Positions 25,609 to 31,904 of a stretch of DNA of 42,136 bases are shown one piece after another (positions within the stretch are counted from its first letter, which is position 1; every line of letters starts with the position of its first letter). The stretch spans positions 1 to 42,136 of the IMG/VR virus record IMGVR_UViG_3300042923_000543; one strand, written 5' to 3'. The translations under genes and the position numbers were made by a program. Origin of the DNA: a virus. The notes beneath the pieces were generated by a model. It had not been told where the DNA came from. It did not search any database and was given only the letters and a program-made list of their open reading frames with translations.

Positions 25609-28157
25609 ACTACCTCCTTATCTATCTCAAGAAAGTCAAATAGTGTAGGTGTCTCAATCTGCTCCTCTGCTCCCTTGCAGTAGCCAACACCATCCCTGAA
25701 GTAATCAGAATTGAGTTCTATACCGTATCCGCGTCTTCCATTCTCAATCGCTACCTTAGGTACCGTCATTAATCCGGCGAACATATCAAGTACAGTATCA
25801 CCCTCATTCGAATACCTGTTAATGATCCGCTCCACAATATCAATTTGCAATGGACATACATGCATCTGTAATCTTCTCCGACTCTGGTCTGTATTGAGCG
25901 TTTTCATGCGGTTGATATCATCCCATACCTCATCTGACCAACTGCCAGGTGCTACTACCATGAAGGTTGCTGGAAGCTTGTCCATGGTATCTAATTCCTT
26001 AGCTAGCTGCACATGCTCGTGATAGCTATAGATACTGTTCTTTGAGTACTTACGATATACGTTCTGCAAATTATCAACTGATACACTTGATAACTCATCC
26101 TTACTTACAAGACGATTACCTGAACTTCTCCAGAATGCATGAGCGTCTATCTGCCATTGCGCTCTGGTATAGTCTTCCTTAGTCTTAGTCACCGGATCAT
26201 CTGCATAGGCGGTACTGGTGTCTGATGGAAGCTTGCGGAAGAGAAGAATATATTCCGGGCAACCCACACCCATCTTCGAACCATCCTTACACTGCTCTGT
26301 CCATCCAAGGCGGTAAGTCTGGTTATTCTCTCTTACTACATCCGTGATAACCGTAATCATGCCAAAGTAATGAAATCCATGCTTTATGTAATGATTTATG
26401 CAAATTGCATGGAATGGCTCGATTGTCGGCATTCCTGTGCCGGTTGCATTACCGAATAATACACGGTCCTTAACATGAATTGCCATCACCCTGCCGGGCT
26501 TAAGGATTCTGAAGAGCTCCGGAGTTAGGAAGTCCATCTGCTCGAAGAACATGTCCGTATCTTTGTTATGCCCGAAGTCGTTATAATTTGCAGAATACTC
26601 ATAATGATTACCGAATGGGATTGAGGTATGTATCAAGCCTATGCTGTTACTCTGCATCCTCTTTGTTGCTTCCACACAATCATCATTAACCGCTGTGAAA
26701 TGTTTCCCTTCAACCTTCACTGTCTCAACTCCCATCTTTCTCTTTAATCGTTCGGTTTTATTTGTTGCAGATAATCCATACTTCTTCACAATTGCGATCA
26801 TTTTATTAACCATATAGTTATGATCTGTCCACTTTCTCAATAAGGCTTCTTTGATCTGCCGTTCATTCTCCATGTAAATGATGTCGATAACAACATTTTT
26901 CTTCTGGAGAAAGCGGTAAATCCGGTGAACTGCCTGTATAAAATCATTAAATTCATAATCGATACCAAGGAAGATGGCTCTATGACAATGCTTCTGAAAG
27001 TTACATCCGGATCCTGATAACTCTTTCTTTGTGGCGAAATACTTAATCTTACCATTGGAGAAGTCGATTACCCTCTTTTCCCGTATGTCATAATCCTGAT
27101 TTCCGAAGATATCCACTGCTGCCGGTATGGCTTTCTTTATGGCCAGACGTTCAGCTTCAAGATCATGCCATAAAATGTAGCAGTCATTCGGGCTCTCATT
27201 GAGTAATTCAGCCATTTTTGAGACTCTGGCATCAATGCTCTCACGCTTAATTTGAGCTTCATCCTGAAGTGATACTGCTGCCTCCTGAAATAACATAACC
27301 TGACCGTTCTTATCAGTCTTATCTCCATAGCTGATTGGCAGCTCATGCCACCTTACTTCCATTGGAGGTAGATCATATCCTTCGTCTGAGTAATCCGGAT
27401 TGAGATCCGATGGCATAGTTACAAATAATGCCCAGCTACTCACCCATAACCAGAATTCATCCTCCATATTAGGATATAGAGTTAGGTTATTGGCTTTCGC
27501 GCTGTCTCTCTGGAAGAACCTTGTTAAAGATTGTCCGGTGTCCATAATCTCCAGATACCCGGCATAATGGATTAGCTCTTTATATCGGTTCGGTGATGGA
27601 GTAGCCGTGGCTACCAGTTTATATTTAACTCCCTTGAATTTATCGAGGAAGGTCTGGTATGTCTTAGATCCGAAACTCCGGAGAACAGAGGCTTCATCCA
27701 GTGAAGTTGCGGTGAAGAATGAAGGTTCGATATCTCCATCCCTGACACGTTCATAGTTGGTTATCAAGATATCTCCCGCTGCCTCGTGGACTTCTTGCAT
27801 ATTCCTGACATACTTTGGATGGTCCATGCGAAGTAGCTCAACTGCATCATGAGTGAACTCCTGCTTCACTCCCAGAGGTAAGACAATCAATGCCTTTCCA
27901 CCCTCATGCTTAATAGCCAGCCGGCAGAATTCCAACTCCTGAATGGTCTTACCAAGTCCAAAGCTTTCAAATAGAGCTCTTCGACCGCCCTTTAATGCCC
28001 ACCATACAGCATCCTTCTGGTGAGGCTTCAGGCAGTTTGATATTTCTGATCGGTCAATCTCAATACCACTGTCAGTCGCTATCTCAATTTTGGTATATAG
28101 AAATTCCTCATAGGTCATTATCCTGCCTGCCTTTCTTTTCGCCTGGGTCGTAAACAT
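25605..28157 (-). CDS. Helicase-DNA methyltransferase fusion, 850 aa
   Basis: ATG 28157 overlaps the stop of the preceding gene (TAATG); ATG 28118 is an alternative. Residues 40-430 form an SF2/SNF2-type helicase: motif I SFGLGKT (65-71), motif II LDEAS, motif III TATPSP, and a C-terminal RecA lobe ending at QAVHRIYR (motif VI). Residues 480-850 are an adenine/N4-cytosine methyltransferase in permuted order: motif IV TSIPFGNHYEYS first, then the FAG motif I in VLDMFAGLMTVP near the end. The catalytic motif reads SIPF instead of the usual (D/N/S)PP(Y/F). From memory this variant is shared by phage relatives. Inferred role: modification of phage DNA with translocation. Anti-restriction or a link to replication is possible. 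Confidence 0.88.
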   Translation of the reverse strand: MFTTQAKRKAGRIMTYEEFLYTKIEIATDSGIEIDRSEISNCLKPHQKDAVWWALKGGRRALFESFGLGKTIQELEFCRLAIKHEGGKALIVLPLGVKQEFTHDAVELLRMDHPKYVRNMQEVHEAAGDILITNYERVRDGDIEPSFFTATSLDEASVLRSFGSKTYQTFLDKFKGVKYKLVATATPSPNRYKELIHYAGYLEIMDTGQSLTRFFQRDSAKANNLTLYPNMEDEFWLWVSSWALFVTMPSDLNPDYSDEGYDLPPMEVRWHELPISYGDKTDKNGQVMLFQEAAVSLQDEAQIKRESIDARVSKMAELLNESPNDCYILWHDLEAERLAIKKAIPAAVDIFGNQDYDIREKRVIDFSNGKIKYFATKKELSGSGCNFQKHCHRAIFLGIDYEFNDFIQAVHRIYRFLQKKNVVIDIIYMENERQIKEALLRKWTDHNYMVNKMIAIVKKYGLSATNKTERLKRKMGVETVKVEGKHFTAVNDDCVEATKRMQSNSIGLIHTSIPFGNHYEYSANYNDFGHNKDTDMFFEQMDFLTPELFRILKPGRVMAIHVKDRVLFGNATGTGMPTIEPFHAICINHYIKHGFHYFGMITVITDVVRENNQTYRLGWTEQCKDGSKMGVGCPEYILLFRKLPSDTSTAYADDPVTKTKEDYTRAQWQIDAHAFWRSSGNRLVSKDELSSVSVDNLQNVYRKYSKNSIYSYHEHVQLAKELDTMDKLPATFMVVAPGSWSDEVWDDINRMKTLNTDQSRRRLQMHVCPLQIDIVERIINRYSNEGDTVLDMFAGLMTVPKVAIENGRRGYGIELNSDYFRDGVGYCKGAEEQIETPTLFDFLEIDKEVV

Positions 28158-28408
28158 TATAGGTTCTTCGCATATCGTTCCCTCCATTGTGATTTGTTCT
28201 GAGTAAATGGTATCTTATCGGCTGATACCCTTTCCCATCCTTCCGGCATCTGTATGAGCTCAGGCTTCTCTATTTCAATCAGACTCATAATTGAACCTCT
28301 ATTTCCATCTAATCGGCAGCAAGTATACAGAAAACAAAATTCGCATTGTTCCTGATTACAATTGGTAATTAGAATCTTAGCTTCTTCTTCGCTACAAATT
28401 ATTTTCAT
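28157..28408 (-). CDS. Cysteine-rich small protein, 83 aa
   Basis: ATG 28408 (MKIICSEEEAKILI) lies six bases after GGAGG. It overlaps the end of the RNase H-like gene and the start of the fusion gene. Cysteines cluster at residues 5, 19, 22, 25, 30 and 31 and suggest metal binding. The C-terminal part is amphipathic. Unknown function; the tight coupling suggests an accessory to the neighbouring DNA enzymes. Confidence 0.65.
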   Translation of the reverse strand: MKIICSEEEAKILITNCNQEQCEFCFLYTCCRLDGNRGSIMSLIEIEKPELIQMPEGWERVSADKIPFTQNKSQWRERYAKNL

Positions 28409-28820
28409 ATGCATCCTCCTTATAGATGACATTGGTTCTCTTAGCAGTCATGAACATGTAGGTTGAATATTGGTTACTGAAGGAATACTCGAAGGTGACT
28501 TTATGCTCTGACATGGCCGTTAACAACTGCTGCCATAGATCTGCATTTTTCCGCTTGTCCCAATTCTGGTTCATTGAATTTACTACAAATTGAGAATTGA
28601 TTATTACCTTAATGCTGCAGGTCTTTATCATATGGCTCAGAGCTGATACACATGCTTTTATGGCTGTTCGGTTCTTCGAAGTATTCTTGAGACCTTCATA
28701 ATATTCTCTGGTCCTCGGTTCTCCCTTCGGATTCATGTATTCGAGCATGATGTTATAGGTGCCGGTACCTTTGCTTAAGTGTCCGGAGTGATACACATCT
28801 ATGTAGATTGTTACTTCCAC
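28392..28820 (-). CDS. RNase H-like protein with lost catalytic acids, 142 aa
   Basis: Starts at GTG 28820 behind GGAGAATAG. The ribonuclease H order is recognisable: YIDVYHSG (first strand, aspartate kept), NRTAIKACVSAL (in RNase HI this is NRMELLAxxxAL, so the catalytic Glu is replaced), and INSQFVVNSMN (in RNase HI TDSQYVVNGI, so the catalytic Asp is Asn). NADLWQQLL also matches. Two of the four active-site acids are therefore gone. It probably binds RNA-DNA hybrids or related structures without cleaving. It sits immediately after the rep gene. Confidence 0.8.
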   Translation of the reverse strand: MEVTIYIDVYHSGHLSKGTGTYNIMLEYMNPKGEPRTREYYEGLKNTSKNRTAIKACVSALSHMIKTCSIKVIINSQFVVNSMNQNWDKRKNADLWQQLLTAMSEHKVTFEYSFSNQYSTYMFMTAKRTNVIYKEDAYENNL

Positions 28821-28823
28821 CTT

Positions 28824-29639
28824 CTATTCTCCTTCCCAAGCTACCCATTCCGGGCTGCTCCTACTCTTGATTTCATTTATCCGACATTCGGTATACTGAT
28901 AATATGACATGCCGGTATACTCATTGACTCCGTACCGGATTGAGTCTTGATCAATATAATATCCTGGTGTCGGCTTCGGGCTATTCTCAACTAATTTCTG
29001 CATGGTCCATCGTCTATATTCTTTTATCTCCGGCTCCGGCCGGATTAGATTACGGGAAGAAGAATATTTGACCAGCTTTTTCTTATCCTCTTCCCCGAAT
29101 AGGCTCAGTTGCTTCTCCTGTTCCGTATTCGGTTTTTTCACTATGTAGTTAGCTAATTTCTGATAACCACCGTATTCATAGAGTGATTGAAAATTTACTC
29201 TTCCTAACTTCCAGAACTCTTGTATCAGCAGGTCAACATTTGGAATGCTACTCGGTCTATTAATCAGAATGTGAATATGAATCCCTCCATGCTCACCAAT
29301 TTCAAATCGAATAATAAATTTGTAGACTTCACCATGCTTTTTATAAAATCTTCTCATTTTGTTATGAAAATTTTTGATATCCTTTTCAATCTCTTCTAGC
29401 GGCTTTCTAGTTCCTCTTAGATATTTGAATGTACACCACAGATCGTCTGGTGCAAAATTCCTTTTAATTTCTCTTCTAGTCTTCTTCTCCCGTATATACT
29501 GGTTCTGCTTCTGTATCTGCTCCGGGGTTGCTTTCCTCTTTGGTGATCGTTTCTCTCCCTTAGCTCCATAATTACCTGCATATGTATACTCGTATTCATT
29601 GGAGTTGGGGAATGTCCATGTCTTCTTCCTGTATGCCAT
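28824..29639 (-). CDS. rep: Rolling-circle replication initiator (HUH endonuclease)
   Basis: A 271-residue protein; ATG 29639 (MAYRKKTWTF) follows TTAGGTGA. Motif II is GGIHIHILINR, with the metal-binding His121 and His123 and hydrophobic spacing. Motif I lies just upstream (YKFIIRFEIGEHG). Motif III is LANYIVKKP, with one nucleophilic Tyr165 and Lys168. That is the single-tyrosine (Y1) Rep arrangement of rolling-circle plasmids and small phages. The N-terminal 60 residues are basic. It should nick the double-strand origin and stay covalently attached to the 5' end. As no phage polymerase, primase or replicative helicase is seen, this is probably the key replication gene. Leader inverted repeats and an antisense RNA lie just upstream. 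Confidence 0.87.
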   Translation of the reverse strand: MAYRKKTWTFPNSNEYEYTYAGNYGAKGEKRSPKRKATPEQIQKQNQYIREKKTRREIKRNFAPDDLWCTFKYLRGTRKPLEEIEKDIKNFHNKMRRFYKKHGEVYKFIIRFEIGEHGGIHIHILINRPSSIPNVDLLIQEFWKLGRVNFQSLYEYGGYQKLANYIVKKPNTEQEKQLSLFGEEDKKKLVKYSSSRNLIRPEPEIKEYRRWTMQKLVENSPKPTPGYYIDQDSIRYGVNEYTGMSYYQYTECRINEIKSRSSPEWVAWEGE

Positions 29640-29679
29640 ATCCGATTCACCTAACTTTAATATACTTAGAGTGTTATTC

Positions 29680-29761
29680 AAAGGAGCCGAAACCCTTTGA
29701 TTTTATTGACTTTTAGTCATGGATATGCTATTATCTAATTGAACATTTTAGTTAGCATATC
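29680..29761. other. Candidate double-strand origin / structured rep leader
   Basis: Three perfect inverted repeats are packed upstream of rep. CAAAGG/CCTTTG spans 29680-29700. TGACT/AGTCA with a three-base loop spans 29707-29719. GATATGCTA/TAGCATATC spans 29722-29730 and 29753-29761. HUH Rep proteins usually recognise such structures close to their gene. No nick-site consensus can be named, so origin function is inferred. Confidence 0.5.
29706..29734 (+). promoter_or_regulatory. Antisense RNA promoter in rep leader
   Basis: TTGACT (29706-29711), 17-bp spacer, TATTAT (29729-29734) on the plus strand, opposite to rep and ssb. It points into the terminator at 29771-29809, with no coding frame between. 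Confidence 0.7.
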
Positions 29762-29809
29762 TGCTGACTTGCCCGTCCTCTTTAATGGAGAGGACGGGCT
29801 TATTTTTTT
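29741..29809 (+). ncRNA. Predicted countertranscribed RNA (about 70 nt) against the rep leader
   Basis: The start is set about seven bases after the -10. The 3' end is set by a strong intrinsic terminator. The RNA is fully complementary to the ssb-rep intergenic leader, ending about 100 nt before the rep start. Known: rolling-circle plasmids such as pT181 and pLS1 use short antisense RNAs to limit Rep synthesis. Inferred: the phage uses the same control on its initiator. Size and position are predicted from sequence only. Confidence 0.6.
29771..29809 (+). terminator. Strong plus-strand intrinsic terminator
   Basis: GCCCGTCCTCT pairs with AGAGGACGGGC (11 bp, seven-base loop), followed by TTATTTTTTT on the plus strand only. 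No plus-strand gene ends here, so its only visible purpose is to end the antisense transcript, or to block antisense read-through toward ssb. Confidence 0.88.
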
Positions 29810-29815
29810 GCAAAA

Positions 29816-30451
29816 TTATGCGATAAGTATCGGCTCATTGTTATCTCCTCTAGAGATAATCTCCATCCATGAACCCGATACCTCATAGCAACAACGATCC
29901 TCAACTTGTCCATCTTCTAGTTTTTTCTGGTACCATCGGCTTTGAATTCTTCCCCTGATCTTTACATTGGTACCTACTGGCAATGTTGATGCAACTACCG
30001 CATTACGAGCCCACATTATTACGGGTATGTAATCAGATTTGTTAAAATGTTTATTTACTGCAAGGTTAATATCTGACACTTGACGACCAAGCGGTGTTTC
30101 TCGATATACTGCCGGTCTACATAGATGACCTTCGAGATATATCTCATTAACATCCTCCATCTGATCTGTCGGCTTCATACTCTCTACAAAGATAAATAGT
30201 ATTTTATGGCTTCTATTATTTTCATAAAGGTTATAGCTCCGGAAGGATCCTTTAATTTCAACCCTCATATTTAAGTATTCTAGGTTTGTACTAAGTAGCT
30301 TTTCTGAAATGATTACCGGAAGAACATCCGGAATATCGCTCCTTCTCATGGAGCTCACATAGAATTGATAAAACTTCTCATCCATGACCGTGTGATCATA
30401 CTGAGGTTCAGAACATATTGTTCCTAAGATAAATGCTGCATTTTTAATCAT
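29816..30451 (-). CDS. ssb: SSB-like protein with two OB folds, 211 aa
   Basis: Start ATG 30451 behind TAGGAGG. Residues 1-95 and 100-205 are two related OB-fold domains. The second shows EIYLEGHLCRPAVYRETPLG, then LAVNKHFNKSDYIPVIMWAR and GTNVKIRGRIQSRWYQK, the pattern of SSB-like proteins in Lachnospiraceae phages and mobile elements. It lacks the acidic C-terminal tip of bacterial SSB. It probably coats the single strand displaced during rolling-circle replication. It lies directly upstream of rep. Confidence 0.85.
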   Translation of the reverse strand: MIKNAAFILGTICSEPQYDHTVMDEKFYQFYVSSMRRSDIPDVLPVIISEKLLSTNLEYLNMRVEIKGSFRSYNLYENNRSHKILFIFVESMKPTDQMEDVNEIYLEGHLCRPAVYRETPLGRQVSDINLAVNKHFNKSDYIPVIMWARNAVVASTLPVGTNVKIRGRIQSRWYQKKLEDGQVEDRCCYEVSGSWMEIISRGDNNEPILIA

Positions 30452-30465
30452 TTGTAATCCTCCTA

Positions 30466-30579
30466 TTATTTTCTGTTATCTACTAATTCCGTTATATGGC
30501 CATTCTCAATGACCACTGAAATGTTTTTGAATTCGAATAGTGCGGTACAATCCAGTAAAGAAAATTCATCATAATTCAT
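30466..30579 (-). CDS. Micro-protein, 37 aa
   Basis: ATG 30579 follows AGGAGGGACAAGCCT; the stop is at 30466, just before the SSB ribosome site. The product is acidic (begins MNYDEFSLLDCTALF). It sits between two real genes with tight spacing, which favours a true gene. Function is unknown. Confidence 0.55.
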   Translation of the reverse strand: MNYDEFSLLDCTALFEFKNISVVIENGHITELVDNRK

Positions 30580-30599
30580 AGGCTTGTCCCTCCTGCCTT

Positions 30600-30791
30600 C
30601 TACTCAGAAGGCTTATCATTATGCTTAGCAGCTCTTTCAGCGTTTCTCTGCATCGTTAATTGCAATTGCATCCTTGCTGCTACTCGATTTAATACCTCTT
30701 CTGATTGTTCTCTGGTTACATTGTTCTTGGATATGTAATCATCAACAAAGATTACCTTTGCCTGTCTGATTTGCATTTCCTTTAATACCAT
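30600..30791 (-). CDS. Hypothetical early protein, 63 aa
   Basis: ATG 30791 has GGGGTGAT five bases upstream; a GTG at 30800 is less likely. The product is helical and charged (MVLKEMQIRQAKVIFVDDYI, then REQSEEVLNRVAARMQLQL). It is not recognised. It is the first gene after the long untranslated stretch of the early operon. Confidence 0.65.
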   Translation of the reverse strand: MVLKEMQIRQAKVIFVDDYISKNNVTREQSEEVLNRVAARMQLQLTMQRNAERAAKHNDKPSE

Positions 30792-30800
30792 AATGATCAC

Positions 30801-31105
30801 CCCATAACACTTTCTCTATATGCTATGACAATATGTCTGTACTTGTTTCCATATAGATACCCGATCGCCGCTCTTTATGGGAAGAGCGATAAAACCTGCA
30901 CAACCTGGATGCAATCTCCTCTTTTCTGGCCAATGCCAAAGACGATTTGTTAATACGTTGCAACCGATAGCAGCTGACTGCAATTCCTTCGGCTTTCAAG
31001 GTTTTCTCATTAAAAACCAGTAAAACTTGTTAGACATCTCTCAGATCGGGTAATCTGACACCCCTCACATTTCTTTCACTCATGGACTTGGGACCATGAC
31101 GTAGG
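30801..31105. other. Non-coding stretch with hairpins
   Basis: No supported gene. Hairpins: CGCTCTT/AAGAGCG at 30869-30888 and TCAGAT/ATCTGA at 31041-31058. A minus-strand frame of 58 codons beginning at a TTG has no ribosome site and I do not call it. The stretch lies in the path of early transcription and could be a structured leader or a decayed gene. Confidence 0.4.
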
Positions 31106-31135
31106 TTGTTTAGTGCCGCCTTACGGCGGTTATTG

Positions 31136-31165
31136 TTGGTATATTATGTAATATTATGGTATAAT
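31136..31165 (+). promoter_or_regulatory. Plus-strand promoter with extended -10
   Basis: TTGGTA (31136-31141), 18-bp spacer, TATAAT (31160-31165) preceded by TGG, an extended -10. It faces the small basic gene at about 31211. Confidence 0.65.
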
Positions 31166-31210
31166 CTCCTTATCGCTGGTAGGCGAAATATATATGAAAG
31201 GAGATGTATT

Positions 31211-31342
31211 ATTATAGCTAATAAGCAAACATCACCTAAGGCTGCATCGGCTGCTTCCAAGGTTCTTCGTGATGGACGTACCGGCGCAGCTTCAAAAACT
31301 GCCGCAGGAAGCGCATTGTCACAGACTCCTAAGAAAAAGTAA
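31211..31342 (+). CDS. Small conserved basic protein with non-canonical start
   Basis: About 43 residues (ANKQTSPKAASAASKVLRDG, then a TAAGSALSQ block and KKK at the end). This alanine/serine/lysine pattern is one I recall from many small phage and mobile-element proteins. The site AAAGGAG (31197-31203) is seven bases before ATT 31211 and ten before ATA 31214. No ATG, GTG or TTG occurs at a usable distance in frame. An in-frame ATG far upstream (31106) precedes the promoter. Initiation at ATT or ATA, or a base error, is implied. The last 14 bases overlap the convergent peptidase-like gene. Function is unknown. Confidence 0.65.
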   Translation: MIANKQTSPKAASAASKVLRDGRTGAASKTAAGSALSQTPKKK

Positions 31343-31610
31343 GACCATCTTTAAGTATCTGGTGCAAGGCAACAGCAATGCCTTGCACCACTTGCTCATT
31401 ATTTACTACATCTTCAAATTGAAGTTGCTCACATATTCCATGGATTATTTCATGTAATAAAGCTATTTGTCTTCTATCCTCTGATAGAGTCTTATCGATT
31501 TTAATTACCTGTTCAAGAAAATCAATCTCTCCAGCTCTAGGTATCCCTCTATTAACTACCTCAACCTCACGTATCTCATATGTAAGTCCTAGAATGTTAA
31601 TTTTCTTCAA
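31329..31610 (-). CDS. Small zinc-metallopeptidase-like protein, 93 aa
   Basis: Starts at TTG 31610 behind GAGAGGAG. HEIIH in ALLHEIIHGICEQL gives the HExxH zinc motif, and a later glutamate (NNEQVVQ) could be the third ligand, as in ImmA/IrrE- and SprT-like peptidases. It is much shorter than ImmA (about 170 residues). It is the second gene of the lytic operon. The repressor (31905) has no self-cleaving domain, so an ImmA-like anti-repressor role is possible. A perfect 10-bp hairpin (31361-31389) lies inside the coding region. Confidence 0.72.
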   Translation of the reverse strand: MKKINILGLTYEIREVEVVNRGIPRAGEIDFLEQVIKIDKTLSEDRRQIALLHEIIHGICEQLQFEDVVNNEQVVQGIAVALHQILKDGLTFS

Positions 31611-31624
31611 TGTATCTCCTCTCC

Positions 31625-31647
31625 CAGCCTAGCCAGTGGCTAGGCTG
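31625..31647. repeat. Perfect 10-bp hairpin between two early genes
   Basis: CAGCCTAGCC and GGCTAGGCTG with a three-base loop. It contains the stop codon of the 46-residue gene and ends five bases before the ribosome site of the next gene. No T-run follows, so an RNA processing or translation-control role is more likely than termination. Confidence 0.7.
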
Positions 31648-31780
31648 ATTTCTTTTCCTGATTTTCCTTCGATATCTGTATCCCATCCATTACTCCAAGC
31701 ACATACATCTGCTTCGGTTCCGGTAATCCTTTGTACTTCTCTGCTACTCTTTCGATAATTTCCTGTGTGGCCTTATCCAA
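31640..31780 (-). CDS. First lytic-operon gene, 46 aa (Cro position)
   Basis: Too short for usual cut-offs. TTG 31780 follows AGGAGGTGA. The product (MDKATQEIIERVAEKYKGLP, then PKQMYVLGVMDGI) is helical. I recall similar small proteins just downstream of repressor-operator regions in Clostridia phages. It lies where Cro would be, but no helix-turn-helix is evident, so I do not call it Cro. Confidence 0.7.
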   Translation of the reverse strand: MDKATQEIIERVAEKYKGLPEPKQMYVLGVMDGIQISKENQEKKSA

Positions 31781-31803
31781 GGTGCTTCACCTCCTTTTTT
31801 TGT

Positions 31804-31870
31804 TTTGTATGTAACAATTATATGTTTGTATGTAACGTTTGTCAATACTTTTTTGTTGACATTCAAACAT
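31804..31870. promoter_or_regulatory. Three repressor-operator-like repeats
   Basis: TTTGTATGTAAC occurs at 31804-31815 and again at 31825-31836, 21 bp (two helical turns) apart. ATGTTTGAATGT, an inverted near-copy of ATGTTTGTATGT, lies at 31859-31870. The first two cover the start site and spacer of the lytic promoter. The third overlaps the repressor promoter. Binding by the 117-residue repressor is inferred. Confidence 0.7.
31817..31845 (-). promoter_or_regulatory. Lytic (early) promoter, perfect consensus
   Basis: On the minus strand TTGACA (31845-31840), 17-bp spacer, TATAAT (31822-31817). It starts the early operon and lies back to back with the repressor promoter. Confidence 0.9.
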
Positions 31871-31884
31871 TTTTTTGATAGTAT
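31856..31884 (+). promoter_or_regulatory. Repressor promoter
   Basis: TTGACA (31856-31861), 17-bp spacer, TAGTAT (31879-31884). The start site falls near 31891, leaving a leader of about 14 nt with the GGGAGGTGA site. The -35 boxes of the two divergent promoters are 10 bp apart. Confidence 0.8.
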
Positions 31885-31904
31885 AGCAACTGGGAGGTGA
31901 TATT

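Noticed and set aside
23854-28157. Restriction-modification or DNA phosphorothioation operon
   Set aside because: No restriction endonuclease partner and no DndA/B/D/E genes; the methyltransferases fit phage self-protection better.
30833-31010. Minus-strand frame of 58 codons starting at TTG in the untranslated stretch
   Set aside because: No ribosome site, no recognisable family and it crosses strong hairpins; treated as non-coding.
31361-31389. Perfect 10-bp hairpin considered as terminator for the small plus-strand gene
   Set aside because: It lies within the coding sequence of the convergent peptidase-like gene and lacks a T-run; at most a stability hairpin.
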